Shown: positions 1-11,575 of the stretch, piece after piece
Numbering within the stretch: the first letter of the stretch is position 1
Layout of the letters: each line of letters opens with the position of its first letter
NCBI RefSeq assembly: GCF_037392515.1
Contig: NC_090288.1
Coordinates: forward strand, 5,015,501 to 5,079,500
Reading direction: 5' to 3'
Length of the DNA stretch: 64,000 nt
Origin: Haliotis asinina
Taxonomy: Eukaryota > Mollusca > Gastropoda > Lepetellida > Haliotidae
Program-made: the position numbers and the translations under genes
The notes under the pieces: generated by a model
What the model saw: only the letters and a program-made list of their open reading frames with translations
The model's database searches: none
Told to the model about the DNA's origin: nothing

Positions 1-119
1 CGTGTATGTGCGATTGGATGAATGTGTGCAAGAGTACATGTTGTACGATTGGGTGTGCATGTTAGAGTATGCAATTTACGTGTGTATTTGAACACAGATA
101 AGAGAGACAGTGGTATTGA

Positions 120-135
120 TATGTGTCTGTGTGTT

Positions 136-198
<63 letters not shown>
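120..198. repeat. GT/GA compound microsatellite in 3'UTR (unit 1)
   Basis: A (GT)n tract broken by a TTT is followed by about 23 GA repeats. The same compound tract sits at the matching place in every unit (3921-3992 in unit 2, 7718-7781 in unit 3, 11497-11568 in unit 4 and so on). Its length is the main source of unit-length variation. It would lie about 200 nt past each stop codon in the 3'UTR, as pyrimidine-poor RNA. Confidence 0.95.
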
Positions 199-205
<7 letters not shown>

Positions 206-578
206 TTTAGTGAGAGTGTGAACGGTTCGAGATGGTGTGTTTTGCATGTATGTTCGGATGTAAGTGTGTTGTTTGAGATGGTGTGTTTTGGTGCTCGTCT
301 ACTATACCATTTCCCAGTTTTGGTCTCTTTTGGCTACACCCTTTTGGTTTATTTTTGGACAACCCCTTTCGATCACGTATGTTTTGGCTCACCCTTTGGC
401 TGACATTTCTTTCTTTTATTTCTCTACTAATAAGAGGATTGATCTTCCCTTTTGGCCCCGATTTGGAGACTTTCTTTCAGCACTTGCCATTCTATTTCTT
501 GAGATTATATGTCAATAAATATTAATGAATGGTATACACATGAGTCTGTCTTCATTCCTCCTTTGGGTCAATTCTTAG

Positions 579-721
579 CTAGGAGACAGCAACACAGCAG
601 GAAGGGCAGCTAAAGTAAGTCTATTTTTGAGACATCTTGAAGTTGCCATAAGAGTAAACAAAATACACTTGAAGAAATTGAGGGGTCATTTGCTGTATCC
701 TGCTGTGTTGCTGTCTTCTAG
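579..721. repeat. Long inverted repeat 3' of the poly(A) signal (unit 1 example)
   Basis: Arms 579-602 and 698-721 are 24 nt each and pair at 23 of 24 positions (core GACAGCAACACAGCAGGA), separated by 95 nt. The left arm starts 65 nt after the first base of AATAAA. A consensus-like donor AAA^GTAAGT lies 13 nt after the left arm (615). The same structure recurs at the same spacing in units 2-11, with the arms unchanged. It could be a foldback element captured in the ancestral unit, a structured RNA, or part of a noncoding first exon of the next gene. Confidence 0.85.
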
Positions 722-2565
722 TCGAATGCATTACACCTTTTCTGTGATGGAAATCACAAAGTCTGTAATCGTGTTTGGCCATGACTACAAACCTGTTGTG
801 GGAAGACTGGACATTTTACGACCACTTCACTTACTATACGTCACATGCACACGACATGAATAATCGAGAGTAGTCTCCCATTGCTCAGTCTGGCTGTAGA
901 ACCGTTCCCATGCCTTATGGATGTTAATTATACAGGCTCTGAGACTGAAAGAGGTAATTTGCTTCTTGTCTGCTACTTATGTTCAATCCAGGCAATAGTC
1001 ATAATAATTAGTGACTTGTATGATACTTGGACCGGGTTGGTACCCTTTACTTCCAGGATAGATGTAGGCTATAATATCTGATCAAGAAAGACAAGTAGTG
1101 TTTGATAAGAACATGAATCAGATGTACAAGAACTGCCAGTTCGACCAGGTCTAGTCTCTACCAGGCGCGTAGCCTTTCAGATGAACGGACGAACGTCCAA
1201 CTTGCTCGCGGCCTGTGCACAAAGGGAGACCACTCCTGTCAGCTTATTAGCGCGCGTTTATCAGCCAGCTGTGTCCAGGCGAAGTGCGCTACCGCCATGC
1301 TTAAGGTTACACAACACCAAATTTTTATTCACCGACTTCTATTGTAACCTTACCTACATTTAGTTAGCCAGGCTAGGAACAGCCAGTCCATGTGCACGCG
1401 GGTACAGCCTGGCATTTAAACTACAATAAAACACAATTTCTGTCCAACTTGTCCGACTAACGTTCCGAGCACAGAAGCTGAACAGGTCAACCCCAGTTCC
1501 GCACCAAATGTCGCCTCCTAAAAAATATCTGTACACACATAAGCATAAGTCATGGTGATGAAAATGACAGCAGTAAATGCTTAAACTTGTTGTCAGTTAT
1601 AATTACTGGATGGGTGTGCTTTTAAAAACAGAAACATCTTACCCTATTTCATCCAATCACAACTGTCATATGTCTCTGTCTCTTCTGTCGTTTTACATAC
1701 GCTGCTCGCTCAGGGAGCATGTCATTCTGATTTAGTGTAGTGGAACCCTAAACGTACACCACGAGCTTCATACCACAAGACGGTCCCCACCTCCGGTAAA
1801 TGGCCATTGCCAGCACCTACCTACATTCACCAGTTTGCCAGTTAATACTCGGGGTTCAAACAAACGCAACATGCACTTCATTTTATCGCCGAAGGGGAAC
1901 CATGACAACAGCTTTCAAAGCAGGATCTGCTTCCTTTCCTTCTGTCGTTTGCTTTTAACCGTCATTTAGTCCATTGTCCATCACAAGAAGTGGTCCCCTC
2001 AAGAAATTATGTCCTCTGTATTTCAGCTTCACGCAGATGATTTTAATCCCCAAGTACATCTGTCCATTATTACAGGTACTACACGCGTATAGACTACAAA
2101 TTCTGTGTCCAAAATAAACATATGTGAAAAGGAGAAAAGGGGAATCGGGAGACTTGCATTATACTGACTGAAAACGGAAACTTAACCTTCCTTAAAGGTG
2201 CTAATCTTTACATGGTTTCACAGAGTTAATAATGTGTTTTCAACATCTAACGGGTGCGGCAGTTTAGTGAACTACGGTATATCCAGCGTTGGAATATTAG
2301 GCATTGATGAAAAACCTTAAAATCGTCAGGAATTTTACCCCATGAGATGCCGCTATAGCTGGCTGTTTGACCTTGCCGAAAACATTCGATGACGCCTCGT
2401 TCTGACTTTGTCTCCATGTAGTTACCGTTGTCGTTGCCAACGGTCCCCTCTGTTTCCAACAGATTCACTTTCGCTCTTGCTCCCTATCGCTCTGCATTTC
2501 GTTGACTACAGCATCGTTTTGAGATCATCTACTGACAAGATGTTTACAAGGCTGCATAGTCAAGG

Positions 2566-2573
2566 TATTTAAG
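2566..2573 (+). promoter_or_regulatory. Possible TATA-like box of array gene 1
   Basis: TATTTAAG lies 335 bp upstream of the assumed start codon and is unchanged in every unit, including unit 11 (near 40406). Sequence 20-35 bp downstream (TTATTGCATTCTAAAG) could hold the cap site. No other core promoter motif is convincing. The donor-like GTAAGT at 615 would instead place a first exon far upstream. Confidence 0.25.
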
Positions 2574-2900
2574 CAGACTGTTATTGCATTCTAAAGTGTG
2601 AAGAGCGTACATAAGTATTGAAACGGGTCGTAGTTTGACAGTAACGGTGTGGATGCCCACTGGCCGCCATTTGCAATTTTGGGGAAATTTAGAAATGTTG
2701 ATAATTTCAATGTCTTTCCTACCAGTAAAGTGAGAGCTGGTGGTGTTTATGTACGACGGAGGATGTTTCTAAATTGTTGTGGATGGTTTTAGCATATCTA
2801 AAGCGTCGGTTAGGCAAATTTTTTCTTTGAACATTTTTTTCAGTTATGCAGAGTATAATAGCATTACTGGTAGATGGAATGCATGTTAAAAGAATGATCA

Positions 2901-3726
2901 ATGCCCATTTTAATTCCTCTAAGGGATTTTCGCTTCCTGTACTTGTCCCCAAAGACGCTCAATTTTCTCGCTATCATCTCGTCGGCTCCAAAACTCTTTG
3001 GTTCCGCTGTACGTATATTTGGTGTGTCAGTAAATGCGGTGTTTGTGTTCTTTTCAGCACGGGAAGACATGATCCGGTATCATGTCACTCCTGCTGCTAG
3101 TCTATGGCCGTCGCTGGATGAGGAATCCGACTGTGTATGTATTTTATCTACATGCCCCTCAGATTGGGCCGAAAAGCTGCCTTCTTTTGTCCTTGTGGAA
3201 TTCCTCTCATGTACACCAGTGATATTATATATTTTATGGTGTGCTGAAAGTCTGTCTCCGGGTACCCCTCTCCCATTTACACATTAACATAAAAAGATTT
3301 CTTTCTAACAATCTGACAGCATGTTTTTCGTTGGATACAACCTCATAGCATGTGTGGCCAGAGGCTATGATCTCAAACATTCTTTAACATTGCTTGGTTA
3401 AACGTCTCCTGTCAACCTCACCCAATGACCCTCCTTTCTCCCACCCTCCCCACTCATCGATATAGCGTTCCCTGGCTTCGTCCCCGAGTCCCTCTCCCGA
3501 TCCCCTGAGTGTTTTCACCCCGTTCTGGGCCCGCCCTGACCACGGCGAGACGCTCCCTGCCCCAGTCACCATCACCTATGTCGACTATTACCCTGTCTCA
3601 AGTGACGACGACAGTGACTACTGGGTCTATGAGGACGAGGACGACGACAGCTTCGTGGAGGATATTCATCCCGTGAGGAGGGCGTTGAGGAGAGTGGCTG
3701 CCTTCTTCAGGAGAGTATTCTCGTAG
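2901..3726 (+). CDS. Array gene copy 1: acidic/cationic-tail protein, unknown family
   Basis: Two-exon model: 2901-3134 and 3466-3726, giving 164 residues. The donor is TGT^GTATGT. The acceptor is a pyrimidine-rich tract ending TATAG^CGT. The junction is phase 0 on both sides. Exon 2 encodes a Ser/Pro-rich start, then VFTPFW, an acidic block SSDDDSDYWVYEDEDDD, and a basic tail RRALRRVAAFFRRVFS. On a helical wheel the tail puts its arginines on one face and Val/Phe/Leu on the other. The terminal exon is well supported by comparison with unit 11. The N-terminus is not: ATG 2901 is only the first in-frame Met. An alternative start at 2846, just after a TTTTTTTCAG acceptor, would need a 49-nt intron (3009-3057) to reach the same frame. 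No convincing signal peptide is seen with either start, although VNAVFVFFSA (residues 45-54 here) is hydrophobic. The poly(A) signal is 582 nt past the stop, at 4308. Function unknown; an anionic-propiece/cationic-peptide precursor is one hypothesis. Confidence 0.7.
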
Positions 3727-3800
3727 ATTCCTCATCCATGTGTGTATGTGTGTGAGTGTGTGCGTGCGCGGGTGCGTGTGTGTGCGTGGATAGGGGTAAA

Positions 3801-3921
3801 CGTGTATGTGCGATTGGATGAATGTGTGCAAGAGTACATGTTGTACGATTGGGTGTGCATGTTAGAGTATGCAATTTACGTGTGTATTTGAACACAGATA
3901 AGAGAGACAGTGGTATTGATA

Positions 3922-3999
<78 letters not shown>

Positions 4000-6900
4000 T
4001 TTAGTGAGAGTGTGAACGGTTCGAGATGGTGTGTTTTGCATGTATGTTCGGATGTAAGTGTGTTGTATGAGATGGTGTGTTTTGGTGCTCGTCTACTATA
4101 CCATTTCCCAGTTTTGGTCTCTTTTGGCTACACCCTTTTGGTTTATTTTTGGACAACCCCTTTCGATCACGTATGTTTTGGCTCACCCTTTGGCTGATAT
4201 TTCTTTCTTTTATTTCTCTACTAATAAGAGGATTGATCTTCCCTTTTGGCCCCGATTTGGAGACTTTCTTTCAGCACTTGCCATTCTATTTCTTGAGATT
4301 ATATGTCAATAAATATTAATGAATGGTATACACATGAGTCTGTCTTCATTCCTCCTTTGGATCAATTCTTAGCTAGGAGACAGCAACACAGCAGGAAGGG
4401 CAGCTAAAGTAAGTCTATTTTTGAGACATCTTGAAGTTGCCATAAGAGTAAACAAAATACACTTGAAGAAATTGAGGGGTCATTTGCTGTATCCTGCTGT
4501 GTTGCTGTCTTCTAGTCGAATGCATTACACCTTTTCTGTGATGGAAATCACAAAGTCTGTAATCGTGTTTGGCCATGACTACAAACCTGTTGTCGGAAGA
4601 CTGGACATTTTACGACCACTTCACTTACTATACGTCACATGCACACGACATGAATAATCGAGAGTAGTCTCCCATTGCTCAGTCTGGCTGTAGAACCGTT
4701 CCCATGCCTTATGGATGTTAATTATACAGGCTCTGAGACTGAAAGAGGTAATTTGCTTCTTGTCTGCTACTTATGTTCAATCCAGGCAATAGTCATAATA
4801 ATTAGTGACTTGTATGATACTTGGACCGGGTTGGTACCCTTTACTTCCAGGATAGATGTAGGCTATAATATCTGATCAAGAAAGACAAGTAGTGTTTGAT
4901 AAGAACATGAATCAGATGTACAAGAACTGCCAGTTCGACCAGGTCTAGTCTCTACCAGGCGCGTAGCCTTTCAGATGAACGGACGAACGTCCAACTTGCT
5001 CGCGGCCTGTGCACAAAGGGAGACCACTCCTGTCAGCTTATTAGCGCGCGTTTATCAGCCAGCTGTGTCCAGGCGAAGTGCGCTACCGCCATGCTTAAGG
5101 TTACACAACACCAAATTTTTATCCACCGACTTCTATTGTAACCTTACCTACATTTAGTTAGCCAGGCTAGGAACAGCCAGTCCATGTGCACGCGGGTACA
5201 GCCTGGCATTTAAACTACAATAAAACACAATTTCTGTCCAACTTGTCCGACTAACGTTCCAAGCACAGAAGCTGAACAGGTCAACCCCAGTTCCGCACCA
5301 AATGTCGCCTCCTAAAAAATATCTGTACACACATAAGCATAAGTCATGGTGATGAAAATGACAGCAGTAAATGCTTAAACTTGTTGTCAGTTATAATTAC
5401 TGGATGGATGTGCTTTTAAAAACAGAAACATCTTACCCTATTTCATCCAATCACAACTGTCATATGTCTCTGTCTCTTCTGTCGTTTTACATACGCTGCT
5501 CGCTCAGGGAGCATGTCATTCTGATTTAGTGTAGTGGAACCCTAAACGTACACCACGAGCTTCATACCACAAGACGGTCCCCACCTCCGGTAAATGGCCA
5601 TTGCCAGCACCTACCTACATTCACCAGTTTGCCAGTTAATACTCGGGGTTCAAACAAACGCAACATGCACTTCATTTTATCGCCGAAGGGGAACCATGAC
5701 GACAGCTTTCAAAGCAGGATCTGCTTCCTTTCCTTCTGTCGTTTGCTTTTAACCGTCATTTAGTCCATTGTCCATCACAAGAAGTGGTCCCCTCAAGAAA
5801 TTATGTCCTCTGTATTTCAGCTTCACGCAGATGATTTTAATCCCCAAGTACATCTGTCCATTATTACAGGTACTACACGCGTATAGACTACACATTCTGT
5901 GTCCAAGATAAACATATGTGAAAAGGAGAAAAGGGGAATCGGGAGACTTGCATTATACTGACTGAAAACGGAAACTTAACCTTCCTTAAAGGTGCTAATC
6001 TTTACATGGTTTCACAGAGTTAATAATGTGTTTTCAACATCTAACGGGTGCGGCGGTTTAGTGAACTACGGTATATCCAGCGTTGGAATATTAGGCATTG
6101 ATGAAAAACCTTAAAATCGTCAGGAATTTTACCCCATGAGATGCCGCTATAGCTGGCTGTTTGACCTTGCCGAAAACATTCGATGACGCCTCGTTCTGAC
6201 TTTGTCTCCATGTAGTTACCGTTGTCGTTGCCAACGGTCCCCTCTGTTTCCAACAGATTCACTTTCGCTCTTGCTCCCTATCGCTCTGCATTTCGTTGAC
6301 TACAGCATCGTTTTGAGATCATCTACTGACAAGATGTTTACAAGGCTGCATAGTCAAGGTATTTAAGCAGACTGTTATTGCATTCTAAAGTGTGAAGAGC
6401 GTACATAAGTATTGAAACGGGTCGTAGTTTGACAGTAACGGTGTGGATGCCCACTGGCCGCCATTTGCAATTTTGGGGAAATTTAGAAATGTTGATAATT
6501 TCAATGTCTTTCCTACCAGTAAAGTGAGAGCTGGTGGTGTTTATGTACGACGGAGGATGTTTCTAAATTGTTGTGGATGGTTTTAGCATATCTAAAGCGT
6601 CGGTTAGGCATATATGTTTTCTTTGAACATTTTTTTTCAGTTATGCAGAGTATAATAGCATTACTGGTAGATGGAATGCATGTTAAAAGAATGATCAATG
6701 CCCATTTTAATTCCTCTAAGGGATTTTCGCTTCCTGTACTTGTCCCCAAAGACGCTCAATTTTCTCGCTATCATCTCGTCGGCTCCAAAACTCTTTGGTT
6801 CCGCTGTACGTATATTTGGTGTGTCAGTAAATGCGGTGTTTGTGTTCTTTTCAGCACGGGAAGACATGATCCGGTATCATGTCACTCCTGCTGCTAGTCT

Positions 6901-7597
6901 ATGGCCGTCGCTGGATGAGGAATCCGACTGTGTATGTATTTTATCTACATGCCCCTCAGATTGGGCCGAAAAGCTGCCTTCTTTTGTCCTTGTGGAATTC
7001 CTCTCATGTACACCAGTGATATTATATATTTTATGGTGTGCTGACAGTCTGTCTCCGGGTACCCCTCTCCCATTTACACATTAACATAAAAAGATTTCTT
7101 TCTAACAATCTGACAGCATGTTTTTCGTTGGATACAACCTCATAGCATGTGTGGCCAGGGGCTATGATCTCAAACATTCTTTAACATTGCTTGGTTAAAC
7201 GTCTCCTGTCAACCTCACCCAATGACCCTCCTTTCTCCCACCCTCCCCACTCATCGATATAGCGTTCCCTGGCTTCGTCCCCGAGTCCCTCTCCCGATCC
7301 CCTGAGTGTTTTCACCCCGTTCTGGGCCCGCCCTGACCACGGCGAGACGCTCCCTGCCCCAGTCACCATCACCTATGTCGACTATTACCCTGTCTCAAGT
7401 GACGACGACAGTGACTACTGGGTCTATGAGGACGAGGACGACGACAGCTTCGTGGAGGATATTCATCCCGTGAGGAGGGCGTTGAGGAGAGTGGCTGCCT
7501 TCTTCAGGAGAGTATTCTCGTAGATTCCTCATCCATGTGTGTATGTGTGTGAGTGTGTGCGTGCGCGGGTGCGTGTGTGTGCGTGGATAGGGGTAAA
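3801..7597 (+). repeat. Tandem array unit 2
   Basis: 3797 bp, near-identical to unit 1. AATAAA at 4308-4313 serves the gene of unit 1. Inverted-repeat arms are 4373-4396 and 4492-4515. It carries the edge-type markers shared with units 1 and 11. Confidence 0.97.
6698..7523 (+). CDS. Array gene copy 2
   Basis: Exons 6698-6931 and 7263-7523; poly(A) signal at 8097. Product identical to copy 1 (edge-type Ile in REDMIRYH). The sequence upstream of the exon gains TATATG (near 6611), seen in units 2-10 but not unit 1. Confidence 0.7.
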
Positions 7598-7740
7598 CGT
7601 GTATGTGCGATTGGATGAATGTGTGCAAGAGTACATGTTGTACGATTGGGTGTGCATGTTAGAGTATGCAATTTACGTGTGTATTTGAACACAGATAAGA
7701 GAGACAGTGGTATTGATATGTGTGTGTGTGTTTGTGTGTT

Positions 7741-7788
<48 letters not shown>

Positions 7789-10700
7789 TTTAGTGAGAGT
7801 GTGAACGGTTCGAGATGGTGTGTTTTGCATGTATGTTCGGATGTAAGTGTGTTGTATGAGATGGTGTGTTTTGGTGCTCGTCTACTATACCATTTCCCAG
7901 TTTTGGTCTCTTTTGGCTACACCCTTTTGGTTTATTTTTGGACAACCCCTTTCGATCACGTATGTTTTGGCTCACCCTTTGGCTGATATTTCTTTCTTTT
8001 ATTTCTCTACTAATAAGAGGATTGATCTTCCCTTTTGGCCCCGATTTGGAGACTTTCTTTCAGCACTTGCCATTCTATTTCTTGAGATTATATGTCAATA
8101 AATATTAATGAATGGTATACACATGAGTCTGTCTTCATTCCTCCTTTGGATCAATTCTTAGCTAGGAGACAGCAACACAGCAGGAAGGGCAGCTAAAGTA
8201 AGTCTATTTTTGAGACATCTTGAAGTTGCCATAAGAGTAAACAAAATACACTTGAAGAAATTGAGGGGTCATTTGCTGTATCCTGCTGTGTTGCTGTCTT
8301 CTAGTCGAATGCATTACACCTTTTCTGTGATGGAAATCACAAAGTCTGTAATCGTGTTTGGCCATGACTACAAACCTGTTGTCGGAAGACTGGACATTTT
8401 ACGACCACTTCACTTACTATACGTCACATGCACACGACATGAATAATCGAGAGTAGTCTCCCATTGCTCAGTCTGGCTGTAGAACCGTTCCCATGCCTTA
8501 TGGATGTTAATTATACAGGCTCTGAGACTGAAAGAGGTAATTTGCTTCTTGTCTGCTACTTATGTTCAATCCAGGCAATAGTCATAATAATTAGTGACTT
8601 GTATGATACTTGGACCGGGTTGGTACCCTTTACTTCCAGGATAGATGTAGGCTATAATATCTGATCAAGAAAGACAAGTAGTGTTTGATAAGAACATGAA
8701 TCAGATGTACAAGAACTGCCAGTTCGACCAGGTCTAGTCTCTACCAGGCGCGTAGCCTTTCAGATGAACGGACGAACGTCCAACTTGCTCGCGGCCTGTG
8801 CACAAAGGGAGACCACTCCTGTCAGCTTATTAGCGCGCGTTTATCAGCCAGCTGTGTCCAGGCGAAGTGCGCTACCGCCATGCTTAAGGTTACACAACAC
8901 CAAATTTTTATCCACCGACTTCTATTGTAACCTTACCTACATTTAGTTAGCCAGGCTAGGAACAGCCAGTCCATGTGCACGCGGGTACAGCCTGGCATTT
9001 AAACTACAATAAAACACAATTTCTGTCCAACTTGTCCGACTAACGTTCCAAGCACAGAAGCTGAACAGGTCAACCCCAGTTCCGCACCAAATGTCGCCTC
9101 CTAAAAAATATCTGTACACACATAAGCATAAGTCATGGTGATGAAAATGACAGTAGTAAATGCTTAAACTTGTTGTCAGTTATAATTACTGGATGGGTGT
9201 GCTTTTAAAAACAGAAACATCTTACCCTATTTCATCCAATCACAACTGTCATATGTCTCTGTCTCTTCTGTCGTTTTACATACGCTGCTCGCTCAGGGAG
9301 CATGTCATTCTGATTTAGTGTAGTGGAACCCTAAACGTACACCACGAGCTTCATACCACAAGACGGTCCCCACCTCCGGTAAATGGCCATTGCCAGCACC
9401 TAGCTACATTCACCAGTTTGCCAGTTAATACTCGGGGTTCAAACAAACGCAACATGCACTTCATTTTATCGCCGAAGGGGAACCATGACGACAGCTTTCA
9501 AAGCAGGATCTGCTTCCTTTCCTTCTGTCGTTTGCTTTTAACCGTCATTTAGTCCATTGTCCATCACAAGAAGTGGTCCCCTCAAGAAATTATGTCCTCT
9601 GTATTTCAGCTTCACGCAGATGATTTTAATCCCCAAGTACATCTGTCCATTATTACAGGTACTACACGCGTATAGACTACACATTCTGTGTCCAAGATAA
9701 ACATATGTGAAAAGGAGAAAAGGGGAATCGGGAGACTTGCATTATACTGACTGAAAACGGAAACTTAACCTTCCTTAAAGGTGCTAATCTTTACATGGTT
9801 TCACAGAGTTAATAATGTGTTTTCAACATCTAACGGGTGCGGCGGTTTAGTGAACTACGGTATATCCAGCGTTGGAATATTAGGCATTGATGAAAAACCT
9901 TAAAATCGTCAGGAATTTTACCCCATGAGATGCCGCTATAGCTGGCTGTTTGACCTTGCCGAAAACATTCGATGACGCCTCGTTCTGACTTTGTCTCCAT
10001 GTAGTTACCGTTGTCGTTGTCAACGGTCCCCTCTGTTTCCAACAGATTCACTTTCGCTCTTGCTCTCTATCGCTCTGCATTTCGTTGACTACAGCATCGT
10101 TTTGAGATCATCTACTGACAAGATGTTTACAAGGCTGCATAGTCAAGGTATTTAAGCAGACTGTTATTGCATTCTAAAGTGTGAAGAGCGTACATAAGTA
10201 TTGAAAAGGGTCGTAGTTTGACAGTAACGGTGTGGATGCCCACTGGCCGCCATTTGCAATTTTGGGGAAATTTAGAAATGTTGATAATTTCAATGTCTTT
10301 CCTACCAGTAAAGTGAGAGCTGGTGGTGTTTATGTACGACGGAGGATGTTTCTAAATTGTTGTGGATGGTTTTAGCATATCTAAAGCGTCGGTTAGGCAT
10401 ATATGTTTTCTTTGAACATTTTTTTTCAGTTATGCAGAGTATAATAGCATTACTGGTAGATGGAATGCATGTTAAAAGAATGATCAATGCCCATTTTAAT
10501 TCCTCTAAGGGATTTTCGCTTCCTGTACTTGTCCCCAAAGACGCTCAATTTTCTCGCTATCATCTCGTCGGCTCCAAAACTCTTTGGTTCCGCTGTACGT
10601 ATATTTGGTGTGTCAGTAAATGCGGTGTTTGTGTTCTTTTCAGCACGGGAAGACATGGTCCGGTATCATGTCACTCCTGCTGCTAGTCTATGGCCGTCGC

Positions 10701-11386
10701 TGGATGAGGAATCCGACTGTGTATGTATTTTATCTACATGCCCCTCAGATTGGGCCGAAAAGCTGCCTTCTTTTGTCCTTGTGGAATTCCTCTCATGTAC
10801 ACCAGTGATATTATATATTTTATGGTGTGCTGAAAGTCTGTCTCCGGGTACCCCTCTCCCATTTACACATTAACATAAAAAGATTTCTTTCTAACAATCT
10901 GACAGCATGTTTTTCGTTGGATACAACCTCATAGCATGTGTGGCCAGGGGCTATGATCTCAAACATTCTTTAACATTGCTTGGTTAAACGTCTCCTGTCA
11001 ACCTCACCCAATGACCCTCCTTTCTCCCACCCTCCCCACTCATCGATATAGCGTTCCCTGGCTTCGTCCCCGAGTCCCTCTCCCGATCCCCTGAGTGTTT
11101 TCACCCCGTTCTGGGCCCGCCCTGACCACGGCGAGACGCTCCCTGCCCCAGTCACCATCACCTATGTCGACTATTACCCTGTCTCAAGTGACGACGACAG
11201 TGACTACTGGGTCTATGAGGACGAGGACGACGACAGCTTCGTGGAGGATATTCATCCCGTGAGGAGGGCGTTGAGGAGAGTGGCTGCCTTCTTCAGGAGA
11301 GTATTCTCGTAGATTCCTCATCCATGTGTGTATGTGTGTGAGTGTGTGCGTGCGCGGGTGCGTGTGTGTGCGTGGATAGGGGTAAA
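7598..11386 (+). repeat. Tandem array unit 3
   Basis: 3789 bp. AATAAA at 8097; inverted-repeat span 8162-8304. This is the first unit with the interior markers (ATGGTCCGG in the coding exon, AAAAGGG upstream). It shares a CTAGCTAC variant near 9400 with unit 5, two units away. The GT tract is interrupted twice by TTT. Confidence 0.97.
10487..11312 (+). CDS. Array gene copy 3
   Basis: Exons 10487-10720 and 11052-11312; poly(A) signal at 11884. First copy with the interior Val allele (REDMVRYH); otherwise the predicted protein equals copy 1. Confidence 0.7.
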
Positions 11387-11507
11387 CGTGTATGTGCGAT
11401 TGGATGAATGTGTGCAAGAGTACATGTTGTACGATTGGGTGTGCATGTTAGAGTATGCAATTTACGTGTGTATTTGAACACAGATAAGAGAGACAGTGGT
11501 ATTGATA

Positions 11508-11575
<68 letters not shown>

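Larger units (their letters stand above)
1..3800 (+). repeat. Tandem array unit 1 (3.8 kb)
   Basis: First of about twelve head-to-tail copies. The break point is arbitrary: it is set at the first window base, which recurs at 3801, 7598, 11387 and so on. The unit begins in the 3'UTR of a gene lying left of the window, with a GT/GA microsatellite at 120-198 and AATAAA at 514-519. It then has a long inverted repeat (579-721), about 1.8 kb without visible coding signal, and the two-exon gene at 2901-3726. It has the longest GA tract of the set. Unit 1 shares marker bases with units 2 and 11 (AAACGGG near 2622, ATGATCCGG at 3068) that differ in units 3-10. Confidence 0.97.

Noticed and set aside
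627-863. A 78-codon frame repeated in every unit (MRHLEVAIRVNKIHLKK)
   Set aside because: It runs through the inverted repeat, is not preserved in the diverged unit 12 and has no supporting splice sites. Repetition among near-identical units is not evidence of coding.
1181-1363. A 60-codon frame repeated in every unit (MNGRTSNLLAACAQRE), with a locally GC-rich start
   Set aside because: No paralogue outside the homogenised units supports it. The GC-rich start could equally be regulatory, but nothing specific is visible.
3598-3831. Minus-strand His/Thr-rich frames opposite the terminal exon and the GT tract
   Set aside because: Shadow frames of the acidic coding block and the GT microsatellite on the opposite strand.
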